Below, piece after piece: positions 16,838 through 25,997 of a stretch of DNA of 64,000 bases. Below the pieces are notes generated by a model. It had not been told where the DNA came from and searched no databases. It worked only from the letters and a program-made list of their open reading frames with translations. Position 1 is the stretch's first letter, and each line of letters begins with the position of its first letter. The DNA is taken from assembly GCA_036399015.1 (NCBI GenBank), contig DASWNW010000070.1, forward strand, positions 44,230 to 108,229, written 5' to 3'. Both the position numbers and the translations under genes were made by a program. Origin of the DNA: QHVT01 sp036399015 (GTDB lineage: Bacteria > Acidobacteriota > Thermoanaerobaculia > Gp7-AA8).

Positions 16838-18775
16838 CTACAGCAGTGGCGTGCGCAGTGACAACGTGTTGATGATGGCGCGCGCGAGCGTGAACTGCCT
16901 CTCCTCAAAGGGAAGGTGCTGCCACGCAACTATTAACTTAGCCGCAACATAGTCATCGTGAGTCCCACCGTGGTGCTTTACCGCAGCAACCGCAGCATCA
17001 CGTGCAGCCACGCAGCCGTGAATGCAGAGCGCGTTAACACCTGGGTCGTCCTTCGCGAATTCTGAGATGAGTTCATCGGCCGACGCGTTCTCGTACGTCA
17101 GTTTTCTTTGAAAGCTTTCATAGTGCGTCTGTTCGTGGGTAGGCATGAGGAAAGTAGCGAACAAACCGACTTCGAATCTCACCAGATCGTCAGCGGGATG
17201 TCCCGGGCCGCACCACGCGAAGTCGATGAGCTGAACCCCTCTCTCTGCGTACACGAGGATATTCCGAAGATTGAGATCTCCATGGGTCACGGCGCGCGTT
17301 GGGAATGCTAGGAACCTCTTGACGGCCGAATCGCGCACAACAGCCGCGCCATCGTGCACCCCCCAGGTAACACCCCGCGCTTCCAACGTCGTCACGTGGT
17401 CGAGATGAACTCGGAGCGGCTCGGTCGACGCCACGTGGCTCTTGGCGAACTTCGCTATCGTGTGCGCTGTATTCAGTAGCGCCTCTCGGAGATTTGCCGA
17501 GTCCTGAGGCGTGATCTGCATCATGTCGCGCTGCCGGAAGCTGCTGATACGCTGCATCAGCGTCTGGGCTGGTTCGTCGTCGGTGCGTTCTTCAGCGATC
17601 AATGTCGATAGTAAGACGCCCGCCGAACCATGGAAGCAGGCGAGCGGCTGTAAACTATCTTCGATTGATTGAACGTACCGTCGGTAGTTCGTCAGCTCGC
17701 GTAAGAGGTTCTGCTTCGAATCGAACTTCGCTATCAGTGAACGTCCGTTTCGATTCACGCTGACAATTGCCACGCGCGCGCCAGATTTGCCGTTCTGAAC
17801 CATGCGCGTTTCAACTACTTCAACGTGGACCGTCCCGTCGAACCTTAGCTGCTCGTGGTGCTCGCGAAGAGCGGCTACCAGCACCCGTCGCTCTTCGTTA
17901 GAGATCTCACGCGGAGAAAATGTCACACCATAGATCTCACGAAGGAGATCGGCAGCACGCCGCAGGTCGCCTAGCTCGCCCTCGAATATTCGATTCGAGG
18001 TCTGAATCGAAACCTCGCGTGCGGCAACAGGTCCGCGAGTGGCCCAAACCATTCGAAATATGTTGCGGACCTCCTCGAAATCCTTGACGCCAGTGCCATC
18101 AATCCGGACCCAAATCAGCGACGAGTACTGTGCCACGTTCTCGAACACCACGAGTCGGTCGGCGCTGCCCAGACCATCGAGGAACGTTCTATCGACTACT
18201 ACGCCGCAGATGTCCACGTTCTGAGTTAGCTCCGCCGTCAGCTTATCCTCGGTGTCGACCGGCACGCAGCCGTAACCGAAGCCCTCCAGCAGCTTTCGGT
18301 TTTGCTCCTGTGCCTCCCGCTGACCGAGCAACAAAACTGTGTTTTTGGCGGCGCCGTCCGTCGTATCTGGCGGACGACTGACATGTGTCGCCGTGGACAC
18401 CACTGCGCCTGTTCCCTCTTCCGCCCCACGCTTCAAAACGATCGGATAAGCACCCGGTTTCTGGTGAATGCTGCGGCGGTCGGTCGGCGGCAACAGCGAC
18501 GCTAGCTCGTTACGCAGTGTCGCGGAGTTGACAGGTGCTGCGCGCGCGAGATGCAGGATCGTCTCGTCAGCGAGGGCGAGTCTTTGTACGATCGTCCGTA
18601 GTCTCTGACGCTTACGCAGTTCCGGTATCGCGCTTTCAGCAAGCAAGCGAAATAAGGTCTCAAGTGCAGAAAGATCGTACGCAGAGTCGCGCGAAAGGTC
18701 AGCGAGAGCGTCGTAGAATATGTCGTCGCTTAAGCTCAACAGGCGCGGAACGAGCTCTTCAAGCGATTGGCTCAT
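16838..18775 (-). CDS. APH/choline-kinase-like phosphotransferase fused to a receiver-like domain
   Basis: A 645-residue protein. Residues 1-100 are helical. About 145-240 form an alternating alpha/beta stretch (NTVLLLGQ..., VDICGVVVDRTFL, SLIWVRID) like a CheY-type fold. The C-terminal half is an aminoglycoside-phosphotransferase-like kinase with THGDLNLRNILVY (catalytic loop) and LIDFAWCGPGHPADDLVRFE (metal-binding Asp). It starts 2 nt after the stop of the SMC-like ATPase gene, so the two form an operon. It could be a TCAD9-type conflict-system kinase. The substrate is unknown; protein or nucleotide phosphorylation on infection is a hypothesis. Confidence 0.7.
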   Translation of the reverse strand: MSQSLEELVPRLLSLSDDIFYDALADLSRDSAYDLSALETLFRLLAESAIPELRKRQRLRTIVQRLALADETILHLARAAPVNSATLRNELASLLPPTDRRSIHQKPGAYPIVLKRGAEEGTGAVVSTATHVSRPPDTTDGAAKNTVLLLGQREAQEQNRKLLEGFGYGCVPVDTEDKLTAELTQNVDICGVVVDRTFLDGLGSADRLVVFENVAQYSSLIWVRIDGTGVKDFEEVRNIFRMVWATRGPVAAREVSIQTSNRIFEGELGDLRRAADLLREIYGVTFSPREISNEERRVLVAALREHHEQLRFDGTVHVEVVETRMVQNGKSGARVAIVSVNRNGRSLIAKFDSKQNLLRELTNYRRYVQSIEDSLQPLACFHGSAGVLLSTLIAEERTDDEPAQTLMQRISSFRQRDMMQITPQDSANLREALLNTAHTIAKFAKSHVASTEPLRVHLDHVTTLEARGVTWGVHDGAAVVRDSAVKRFLAFPTRAVTHGDLNLRNILVYAERGVQLIDFAWCGPGHPADDLVRFEVGLFATFLMPTHEQTHYESFQRKLTYENASADELISEFAKDDPGVNALCIHGCVAARDAAVAAVKHHGGTHDDYVAAKLIVAWQHLPFEERQFTLARAIINTLSLRTPLL

Positions 18776-18777
18776 CT

Positions 18778-20643
18778 TCAGCCCAACAGATCCCGATACT
18801 GCGCCTCACGCAACTTGAATGCGGCCGCACCACCCTCGAGAAGATCGAGTATTTCCTGCTTCTGCGTCTCGACAGTTCCGATCAACGGCGGACTCGCTCT
18901 TTTGGGCGTCCGCATATTCATCACGATCACCCGGTCAGCGTCGCCTAGAACCGGGATGTTGGCGTTGTGCGTGACGAAGATCAGCTGACGGTGCTGCTTC
19001 AGGCCCTGAATCGTTTTCACGAGTGAACTGAATATGAACTTGTTGTCGAGGTCATCCTCAGGCTGGTCGATCAAAAGCGGATACGGCAACGGTCGTAGGA
19101 GTAGTGGGAGCAGTGCGGTAGCTTTCTGGCCTTTTGACAGACTTTCGACGGATTTCGGCTCGTCGCCGTCATACATTGTGATTTCCAGTCGCGTCGTCGG
19201 AGGCGCGCTCTCCAGGAGGTAGAGTGTCGGGTTTTCGGCAAGAAAGGTAACGACGCGGTTCATTTGGCCGAGGTCCCGGTGCAGCACATCCGCGAGCCGC
19301 TGAGCGTTCCCGGATTCGACGATATCGACGAGGTCGGATGGCGCAAAAGTATTCGCGATCTCGTTCGCGACGTCATCCTGATTGCGGATACGCGACCCAG
19401 CCAGCATGTCGCAAACGGCATCCGCGTAACCTCGTGACGAGTTGCCCGTTCTGACGGTCAGCTGCACGGTCGAGCCGTGTTCGCGATTAATCGCATCGAC
19501 CTCTCCCACTCGTAGGCTGAAGATTCGGTCGTCGATGGCGCTGATTTCCGCTCGTAGGCGCGTACGCTCGCCTGACAGCTGTGCTTCGCGGCGGTCGAGC
19601 CCGTCAAGATCACGCCGACGTTTGTCCATGATCTCCACCTGCCGCTTCAGTAGCGACTGACGTTTCAGAGCGTCGTTTGCCGCCTGCTCCAATTGCCGAA
19701 GGCGGAAGAAGGTTTCATTTTCTTGGTCGAAGAGGCGCTTGGCCTCAGCGCGCTGTTGTCGAAGGTCTAACCGCTCGATACGCGCAGCGGCTTCACGGAT
19801 GCCATTCGCGTCCTCAACGATTGCGAGGACGGCGGTGCGCGCCGGCTCGACCGGCACCGTCGCTTGCGCTGCGGCCAGGTCCGACGCGACCGTGCGGAAT
19901 TCTTCGAGAAGTGACGCCGCCGGCAAAAGTGCGGCCGTGAGCCGTTGCTGAAGCACAATCGCCGCATCAATCGTAGCCAGGACACGTTCGCGACGTTCGA
20001 ATTGCGCGCGCTCGCGCTCGAACTCGGACGAGGTCTGCGGTAGGCTTTCTTCGAGTTGCTGCAATTGTGCGACGATCTCTGGCCGGGGCTGCAATTCGCG
20101 TCGAATTTGTGCCATCTCGGAACGGAGAGTTCGGAGCTCGTTGCCGACGCTCGCCAAGCGCGCGGAACGTTCCTCACGGTCACTATGCAGCGTTTCGATT
20201 ACTTCCGAATAGCGCCGATCGACTAGACGGAGCCGTCGTTCGTCGTCATCTGCAAGCCTCTGAAGGTCACCTTGTGAGAAAATCTCAATCTCGTGAAAGA
20301 GTGTGTGATGCGCATGCTCACGGACACCGTCTTGGTAGACCCTTGCATCCTCGCCGATCTCGCGTTCGATGATGTAGGCAGCGCCCTCGTCACTCGTGAC
20401 CTCGCAGCGCACACTGCCCGGACCTAAGGTCTCGGCGAGAAGTCCTTGGAACGGCTCATCGTTACCTGGCTCGACCATGACCTTCACCCGCTCCGGTTCG
20501 TGGGCGAACGCGAACCTGATCGTCTCGATTAGCGTTGATTTGCACGTACCGCGCGAGCCGATAATGCAGTTCAAACCTGGCGCAAACGAGACAGGCGATT
20601 CCTCGAGGTATCCAGATGTCGTGGTGATGCGGTTGATAATCAC
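18778..20643 (-). CDS. SMC/Rad50-like ABC ATPase
   Basis: A 621-residue protein. I prefer the GTG at 20643, with GAGGTGA 7 nt upstream, to longer in-frame starts. The Walker A is GSRGTCKST (residues 29-37), where the usual Gly before Lys is Cys. A central coiled coil spans about 140-400. The ABC signature is SLSKGQKATALLPLLL, Walker B is PLLIDQPEDDLD and the switch region is LIFVTHNANI. This is the layout of RecF/Rad50-type ATPases in anti-phage systems such as Septu, Lamassu or TrlF-like systems. It is co-transcribed with the kinase-like gene. Confidence 0.8.
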   Translation of the reverse strand: MIINRITTTSGYLEESPVSFAPGLNCIIGSRGTCKSTLIETIRFAFAHEPERVKVMVEPGNDEPFQGLLAETLGPGSVRCEVTSDEGAAYIIEREIGEDARVYQDGVREHAHHTLFHEIEIFSQGDLQRLADDDERRLRLVDRRYSEVIETLHSDREERSARLASVGNELRTLRSEMAQIRRELQPRPEIVAQLQQLEESLPQTSSEFERERAQFERRERVLATIDAAIVLQQRLTAALLPAASLLEEFRTVASDLAAAQATVPVEPARTAVLAIVEDANGIREAAARIERLDLRQQRAEAKRLFDQENETFFRLRQLEQAANDALKRQSLLKRQVEIMDKRRRDLDGLDRREAQLSGERTRLRAEISAIDDRIFSLRVGEVDAINREHGSTVQLTVRTGNSSRGYADAVCDMLAGSRIRNQDDVANEIANTFAPSDLVDIVESGNAQRLADVLHRDLGQMNRVVTFLAENPTLYLLESAPPTTRLEITMYDGDEPKSVESLSKGQKATALLPLLLRPLPYPLLIDQPEDDLDNKFIFSSLVKTIQGLKQHRQLIFVTHNANIPVLGDADRVIVMNMRTPKRASPPLIGTVETQKQEILDLLEGGAAAFKLREAQYRDLLG

Positions 20644-20837
20644 GTTTGTTTCACCTCGGCCGAGTCGAACTATCAAGAGTGTAAGCGGCATCCCGCCGCG
20701 CATGGAACTTTGTGTTTGCTGCACCAAAACCTCAAGAACTTAAAGACACGAAATGAAAGCTTTGGTGGCGCCGGTCGCCCCCAACCCCGTCGTCGGCCCC
20801 GTGACTCGCATGCGTGCCCAGCCGTCGAGTTGGCCGT
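20644..20837. other. Gap upstream of the ATPase-kinase operon
   Basis: About 190 nt with the in-frame upstream extension of the ATPase and probably its promoter. There is no independent gene. Confidence 0.3.
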
Positions 20838-21080
20838 CTAACGCGATCGCCACACGTCGTCGAGCAGTTCTGAGGGCGAGACTACGAGCGCATCCGAAAG
20901 TTGCAGGATGACTGTGAGCGTCGGGCTGTTCTCACCCCGCTCGAGCGCACTCAAATAACGCTGGCTCAGACCTGCCGCCTCGCAGAGCCGATCCTGCGAT
21001 AGACCTCGCTGCTCGCGAATGCGACGAACGGTCGCGCCGAAGAGCTCAGCTTCGGGTCGTCGATCTCCACGGCGCGTCAC
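20838..21080 (-). CDS. XRE-family helix-turn-helix regulator
   Basis: An 80-residue Cro/CI-type protein with HTH core LSQDRLCEAAGLSQRYLSALERG. It precedes the ATPase-kinase operon on the same strand (about 195 nt gap) and is divergent from the paralogue of the 8.3-kb DNA-binding-like protein. The same pairing of an XRE gene and this paralogue family occurs at 8.3-9.1 kb. It likely binds the palindrome at 21116-21131. Confidence 0.8.
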   Translation of the reverse strand: MTRRGDRRPEAELFGATVRRIREQRGLSQDRLCEAAGLSQRYLSALERGENSPTLTVILQLSDALVVSPSELLDDVWRSR

Positions 21081-21115
21081 GCTTGCATCCTAGCCGCGCA
21101 AGGCCTATATTGGTT

Positions 21116-21131
21116 ACGACCTATGGGTCGT
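21116..21131. promoter_or_regulatory. Candidate operator for the XRE regulator
   Basis: ACGACC-TATG-GGTCGT, a perfect 6-bp inverted repeat with a 4-bp centre, lies in the 113-nt gap between the divergent XRE gene and the 21194 gene. Size and position fit a Cro/CI-type dimer. Confidence 0.45.
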
Positions 21132-21193
21132 GATCGTTCGCATGAATTTAGACCTCATCGTTGTCCACACCTCAGCGTCGGAGAACCAACACC

Positions 21194-21841
21194 ATGACCA
21201 CCAACCCTACCCACATCCGCACCCTCTTCCTCCACCCGAAACCTACCTACGTCATCGGCGAAGCGGCGACGCTGCTGGAGATGGAATGGCGCGAGCTGCG
21301 CGGGTGGATGGAAACGGGCGAAGTGGAGGGAATCGAGACCGACGAGGGGCTGGTCCTGCCGTGGGCGGAGCTGGTTTCGTTCGGGATGGATTTCTGGTCG
21401 CAGGAGGTCGTCGAGGAAGCCCTCGGCGCCGAGTTGGCCGAGGCACTGCCGGAGCTGCTGCGTCTCACCGAGCTGGAGGTGCGCATCCCGCGCATGGAAG
21501 TCGTGGCGCTGGAGCGGCTGGCGGCCCTCGACGGCGAGACCGTCCGCACCGTCCTCGCCCGCGAGCTGCGCGACCTCGTGTCCGTGCATTCCGAATGGCT
21601 GTCGCAGGAAGTGCCCGGATTCGCGGAGGCGCTGGCCTGGCCGGAGCCTCCGCTCGTCCCCTCGCCGCACGGCGGCGGTGCGGCCGGTGCGCCGGGCGCG
21701 AAGCAGGCCGCTTCGGATGACACGACTCGTGGCCGGACGCTGCGGCGGTCCGATGACGCAGCACGGAAGACGGAGACGGCGATGTTCAGCGTGGCCGCGC
21801 ATCGCGTCGCGGCCGCGGACGGCGCTGCGGGGATCCACTGA
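21194..21841 (+). CDS. Paralogue of the 161-residue DNA-binding-like protein
   Basis: A 215-residue protein. Residues 1-150 align along the whole length with the protein at 8311-8796 (LFLHPKPTYVIGEAATLL, GEVE, EEALG, VRIPR, ARELR, PGFAEALAWP). The last ~60 residues are low-complexity Gly/Ala/Arg sequence absent from the paralogue and look like run-on coding after loss of the native stop. No SymE-like gene follows. It is divergent from an XRE regulator, as in the other copy. Confidence 0.55.
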   Translation: MTTNPTHIRTLFLHPKPTYVIGEAATLLEMEWRELRGWMETGEVEGIETDEGLVLPWAELVSFGMDFWSQEVVEEALGAELAEALPELLRLTELEVRIPRMEVVALERLAALDGETVRTVLARELRDLVSVHSEWLSQEVPGFAEALAWPEPPLVPSPHGGGAAGAPGAKQAASDDTTRGRTLRRSDDAARKTETAMFSVAAHRVAAADGAAGIH

Positions 21842-22051
21842 GAGACGGAGCAGACGTTGCGACGAAAGGCCGAACCGACTGAACAGCATACGAGGCCATC
21901 TCGGCAACTTCGCGGCGGCCGTGGCGGGGCCCGGGAGCGCCCGGCTATTTGGTGGCGCGCTGCGGGAAGTGCAGCTCAGCGCCGCCCTTTCTTCGTTTCG
22001 CCTACTCCGAGGTAGGGAAATTCTCGTTCGTGCCCCTCCTACGATTGAACG

Positions 22052-24397
22052 ATGATGAGGTTCCTTCCTTCATACGATCCCGACAGCGAAGGTGCTCACG
22101 GCAACGACATCACGTCGGTTACCTCGGTCACACGCGTCATCGTCTGGATTCTGATCATCATCGGTGTCGCGGGTGCCGCCGCGGTCACCTATTGGATCGT
22201 GTCATGGTCGCTCGCGAGCGCGCCGACGTCAAAAACCGCATTGGGAACAGTTCCCTCGACAACCACTCCGGACATGATCGCGTATGGCACCGTCTCGACT
22301 GACCGACGTCAGCCGATTCCCGGCGCGGTGATTCATCTCGTAATTGTCAACAGCGACGGGAAAGAGATTTCGCGGCATCAGATCCCCGTCGGCGACACCG
22401 GCACCTTCGCAATTTCGCGCTCGGCGATCCCCATGGTTACGAACATTGCGGGCGGAATGATCATTGCGCAGGCCGATTCTTATCTGACGAGCAAGGCAAA
22501 TGTGACGCTGACCGGCAGTCAGGGAGGCGCGATCACCATTAGCCCGCCACGTATTCAACTGTTCCTACAGCCGTACAACAGTGCGCTCGCTCTGATCTTG
22601 CTGCTGCCGGCGGTCTTCGGTTTGGTCATGGCTCTCGCGCATTTAACCGGGTACTCCCGCGGTTTGCGCGTGAGCCAGACCTACGCGATCGGCGCCGCAT
22701 GCATGTGGGCCGGGATCGTTTTGTGGCTTGTATGGCTATATGCGACGCGACGCGGCAGTGCGGCTCTGATCCCGCTGTTCTGGGACGATCTCTTCATTTC
22801 GAGCGGTGTGGTCGTATTCGCCTTCGTCGGTACGATGGTCTACGTCGCGTACTCGATGCACGAGAAAGACGCCGGGTTCTTCGAGATGTCTCGGCGCAAT
22901 CAGCGCCGCATTCTCCTCACGTTAGGCGGACGCGTTCTGGTCTCTCCCTATGTGGCAGTTGCCTCGTACGGCATCTTCGCTGCCACCTTCCCAACCCTCA
23001 ACACGGGAGCCGCCGCAGCGTTTTTCGGATTCTTCACCGGTCTTTGGATCAAGCCCGTTCTCGAAGCGCTCAATGACATTGGAATGCGATTTCTGTCAGC
23101 GGAGTCGCGTCAGAAAGTCGTAGACAGACTTACCGATCAGAACTTCGACCCCGGTCCGGGTGCCACGAGTTCCGCCGTGCGGGTGCGCGCCGAGCGCGCG
23201 TTCCTAGATGCGGTCGCTGGGGCGCGGGAAGAGCTACTGCGGCTGGACGGCGTGATCGGCGTTGGCGCCGGCGAGAAGGTGACGGATGGTCTAACGACCG
23301 GCAGGAAAGCGATCGTCGTCTACGTCTACAAAAAGCGCGATGTGCCTCCGGGTGACGCGTCGGCGATTCCCCCGACTTACGAGGGATACGTAACAGACGT
23401 TCAAACGGTACCGCCACCGCCCGCAGACGACAGATGTCACAGCGTGATGCTCGACATCTCGCCAGAAAAGATCTTCGAAGATAAGGCTGACTTTGGTATT
23501 GCTGAGAGCGTAATTGTGAATACGGCTGGAGCAGTTCCGTACCTCGTCGATCCACAAAAAACGCTCTATTTCGGCCCCGAAGATTCGGACCATAAAAAGT
23601 TTTCGATGATTGCCGCGTATCGGCAGGTCGCCGCGGCTCTCAAGGATGGGTATGACTTCATTGCCTTCGTATTGGATCTCGATCTGACGCGTGGAGAAGG
23701 CTATTACTACCGCCCGATATTCAACGGGACCCGCGGCATTGACTTCTACTGGGAGCGTGAAGCCCCACTGAAAGTACGACCGTTGTGGGGCTCAGAGCAG
23801 CTCCGGGGAGCGATGGTGTTCTCTCCCTCCCTCGACATGAAGGCCTGCCTGCACGAGATCGGGCACGCCTGGGCAGCGTATCCGAGACTGAGGGGGAAGA
23901 AGAGCGGCACGTCTATCCTCGACAGCGCGGGACAGCACTGGAGTCCCAGCTTCGATTACGCAGACTCCTGTATGTCCAATCAGTCGAGCGCGTGGCGGGA
24001 TAACAAGGACGGGACGTTCACCGCAGTGATCCCCTCGCGATGGATGTATTCGCCACTGGATAGATACCTCATGGGACTCGCCTCTCTGGCCGAGTTGCCG
24101 AAGCTTCGCCTGCTGCGCTCTCTTGGCACAACGGCGACATTACTGGATGAGATCGAACCGTCCGCACTCGTCGCCGCTTTCGGCCCACGCTCGCCTGGCG
24201 CGGCTTCATCTACCCCGACGTTCAAGATGGCATTCGTCGCCGTTGGTATCACTGAACCGAGCGCGATCGCCCTTGCCGCGGCGGTTGACGCTTTTCGTCC
24301 GAAGCTTGAGCGTGCATTCGAAGAGGCATGCACGACGTTCGATCAGAACGGCAATCCGATGAAGGTGCTGGCGCGGCTCTCGACAGCGCGCCTGTGA
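22052..24397 (+). CDS. Multi-domain membrane protein with a HEIGH metalloprotease-like domain
   Basis: A 781-residue protein. A membrane helix lies at about 27-51. A carboxypeptidase-regulatory-like beta domain follows at about 70-170 (YGTVSTDRRQPIPGAVIHL). Further membrane helices fall between about 175 and 335. Next is a segment resembling the start of Nal1-like trypsin proteins (IGVGAGEKVTDGLTTGRKAIVVYV, with YVTDVQ). The C-terminal region has HEIGHAW at 601-607, an HExxH zinc motif, but I cannot place the third ligand. ATG at 22052 or 22055. It is followed almost directly by an exported protein. Confidence 0.6.
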   Translation: MMRFLPSYDPDSEGAHGNDITSVTSVTRVIVWILIIIGVAGAAAVTYWIVSWSLASAPTSKTALGTVPSTTTPDMIAYGTVSTDRRQPIPGAVIHLVIVNSDGKEISRHQIPVGDTGTFAISRSAIPMVTNIAGGMIIAQADSYLTSKANVTLTGSQGGAITISPPRIQLFLQPYNSALALILLLPAVFGLVMALAHLTGYSRGLRVSQTYAIGAACMWAGIVLWLVWLYATRRGSAALIPLFWDDLFISSGVVVFAFVGTMVYVAYSMHEKDAGFFEMSRRNQRRILLTLGGRVLVSPYVAVASYGIFAATFPTLNTGAAAAFFGFFTGLWIKPVLEALNDIGMRFLSAESRQKVVDRLTDQNFDPGPGATSSAVRVRAERAFLDAVAGAREELLRLDGVIGVGAGEKVTDGLTTGRKAIVVYVYKKRDVPPGDASAIPPTYEGYVTDVQTVPPPPADDRCHSVMLDISPEKIFEDKADFGIAESVIVNTAGAVPYLVDPQKTLYFGPEDSDHKKFSMIAAYRQVAAALKDGYDFIAFVLDLDLTRGEGYYYRPIFNGTRGIDFYWEREAPLKVRPLWGSEQLRGAMVFSPSLDMKACLHEIGHAWAAYPRLRGKKSGTSILDSAGQHWSPSFDYADSCMSNQSSAWRDNKDGTFTAVIPSRWMYSPLDRYLMGLASLAELPKLRLLRSLGTTATLLDEIEPSALVAAFGPRSPGAASSTPTFKMAFVAVGITEPSAIALAAAVDAFRPKLERAFEEACTTFDQNGNPMKVLARLSTARL

Positions 24398-24413
24398 AAT
24401 GGAGGACAATGTC

Positions 24414-25820
24414 GTGTTGAAACGTGGTCTGTTACTCGTTCCCGCCCTAGTGCTCCAAATGGGCCTTTCCGCACAAACGCCGCCGACCTGCGATGACCTT
24501 TGCGACGTGCCTGATACGAAAACGGATTCGATCGTCGTGGATGCAAGCACGAACACGCAGTTGATTCGACGCTTCCCTCAGGGAACAAGCGTCGAGTTCA
24601 TCATCATCAACAAGAATCCATTCAAATACGAATATCGGACCGAGATCGCGGGCCGGCCGCTCTCCGATGCGATCGCCTTCGATTTCCTGAAGAATGTGCT
24701 TGGCGTCAACATCGCCGGCACACTTCTAGGTGCAGGTGGAACGCCGTGCAACAACGTGCAGGTTCAGGCGTTGCGGTTAACGCTCGACGGCGCGAACGCC
24801 ATCGCCAACCAGATGGATGCCGAGTTGAAGCCGCGCACGGATGCCGCCGCAAAAGTGGCCGCTTTCCTCACTGAGGCGGACAAGGAGCAAATCAACTGCG
24901 TCGACATCTGCGGCAAAGCCCGCGCGATCCGCGGCGACATCGACACGATAACAGCCGATCTTGCTCCGCTGGAGCCGCAACTGGTGGCGCTCCAGACAGA
25001 GATCGGGAAGGCCGAGGCTCAGCTCGCCGCTGCCGAGCCGAGCGTGGCGGCGATGACAGTGCCAGCCGAAAAAACCGATTGCGAAACAGTCATCGGAGAG
25101 GCGAAGGCGAGCATCGCGAAGCTCAAGCAGGCGGTGCCGATTCTGTCCAAGAGCATTCAGGACCTGAAGAACGCTCAGGCGCCCGCGAAACAGCTTGGCA
25201 CGATCATCGACAACCTGAAGACCGGTACGTCCTTCAACGAAGTGCAGCGCCGCGAGGTTGGCGAGACGAGCTACAACTTCTCGCTCTTCCGCCGCGAGTT
25301 GCGAAAGAAAGATGCCAAGGAGGAGAAGATCGCGGCCGTCACGGCCGATGTTGGGACGAGTCCGATTTCGATCAGTGGCGGCATCGGTTTCACCACTATC
25401 GAGGACGTCACGATCGTAGCGCAGACCGCCGTCGATCCGGCGGACAGCACGAAAACGATAAACGTGTTTGGCGAGGAGAATGCCTCTTCGTTCAAGCCTA
25501 CGCCGGTGATCATGCTGAATGCAAACCTCAGTGGCCCATACAACTGGGGGACGGCCCGGATGCAGTTCTCGTGGTCGCTCGGCGTAGCCCTCGCCACCCG
25601 GAACGATACAACTCAAACCGAGTACTTGACCGGCCCTTCGTTCGGATTCCTTGATAATCGGGTGCTATTCACGTTCGCTTATCATGCCGCGCGAGTTTCC
25701 GAGCTCGGTGGGGGATTCCGCGTCGGTCAGCAGATCCCTGCCCCGTTGTTGCAAAATCTCCCGGTCGTGAATAGGTGGGACAACGGCTTCATGTTCGCCG
25801 TTAGCTATCGCATCCGTTGA
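24414..25820 (+). CDS. Exported protein with coiled coil and probable outer-membrane C-terminus
   Basis: About 468 residues. A GGAGGA site precedes the GTG at 24414, which gives a clean signal peptide ending near LSAQ; an ATG at 24399 is also in frame. The N-terminal domain has paired Cys residues. A helical coiled-coil region spans roughly 140-300. The C-terminal ~150 residues alternate like a beta-barrel and end in Tyr-Arg-Ile-Arg. It starts about 16 nt after the HEIGH protein's stop, so the two probably act together in the envelope. Confidence 0.55.
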   Translation: MLKRGLLLVPALVLQMGLSAQTPPTCDDLCDVPDTKTDSIVVDASTNTQLIRRFPQGTSVEFIIINKNPFKYEYRTEIAGRPLSDAIAFDFLKNVLGVNIAGTLLGAGGTPCNNVQVQALRLTLDGANAIANQMDAELKPRTDAAAKVAAFLTEADKEQINCVDICGKARAIRGDIDTITADLAPLEPQLVALQTEIGKAEAQLAAAEPSVAAMTVPAEKTDCETVIGEAKASIAKLKQAVPILSKSIQDLKNAQAPAKQLGTIIDNLKTGTSFNEVQRREVGETSYNFSLFRRELRKKDAKEEKIAAVTADVGTSPISISGGIGFTTIEDVTIVAQTAVDPADSTKTINVFGEENASSFKPTPVIMLNANLSGPYNWGTARMQFSWSLGVALATRNDTTQTEYLTGPSFGFLDNRVLFTFAYHAARVSELGGGFRVGQQIPAPLLQNLPVVNRWDNGFMFAVSYRIR

Positions 25821-25997
25821 CCGTTTGGCCGGAGCTGTAGCCGTGCCGCTTCAGTCAAGGCGGCACGGCTACTAGTCCGTAATGCGCAAAATCATCAGGG
25901 ACGCGCGCGAACCGCAAGATCGTCGGTGCGCTCCTCGTCGCCGTCTGTTTCCGCAGCTCTCCTATGAACTGCTCCTCAATCAATCCCGCCGCCCCCC

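Noticed and set aside
11152..21110. GCGCAAGGCCTATA shared by the IS110 leader and the XRE gene leader
   Set aside because: A match of 14-15 bp is expected by chance a few times in 64 kb of GC-rich DNA.
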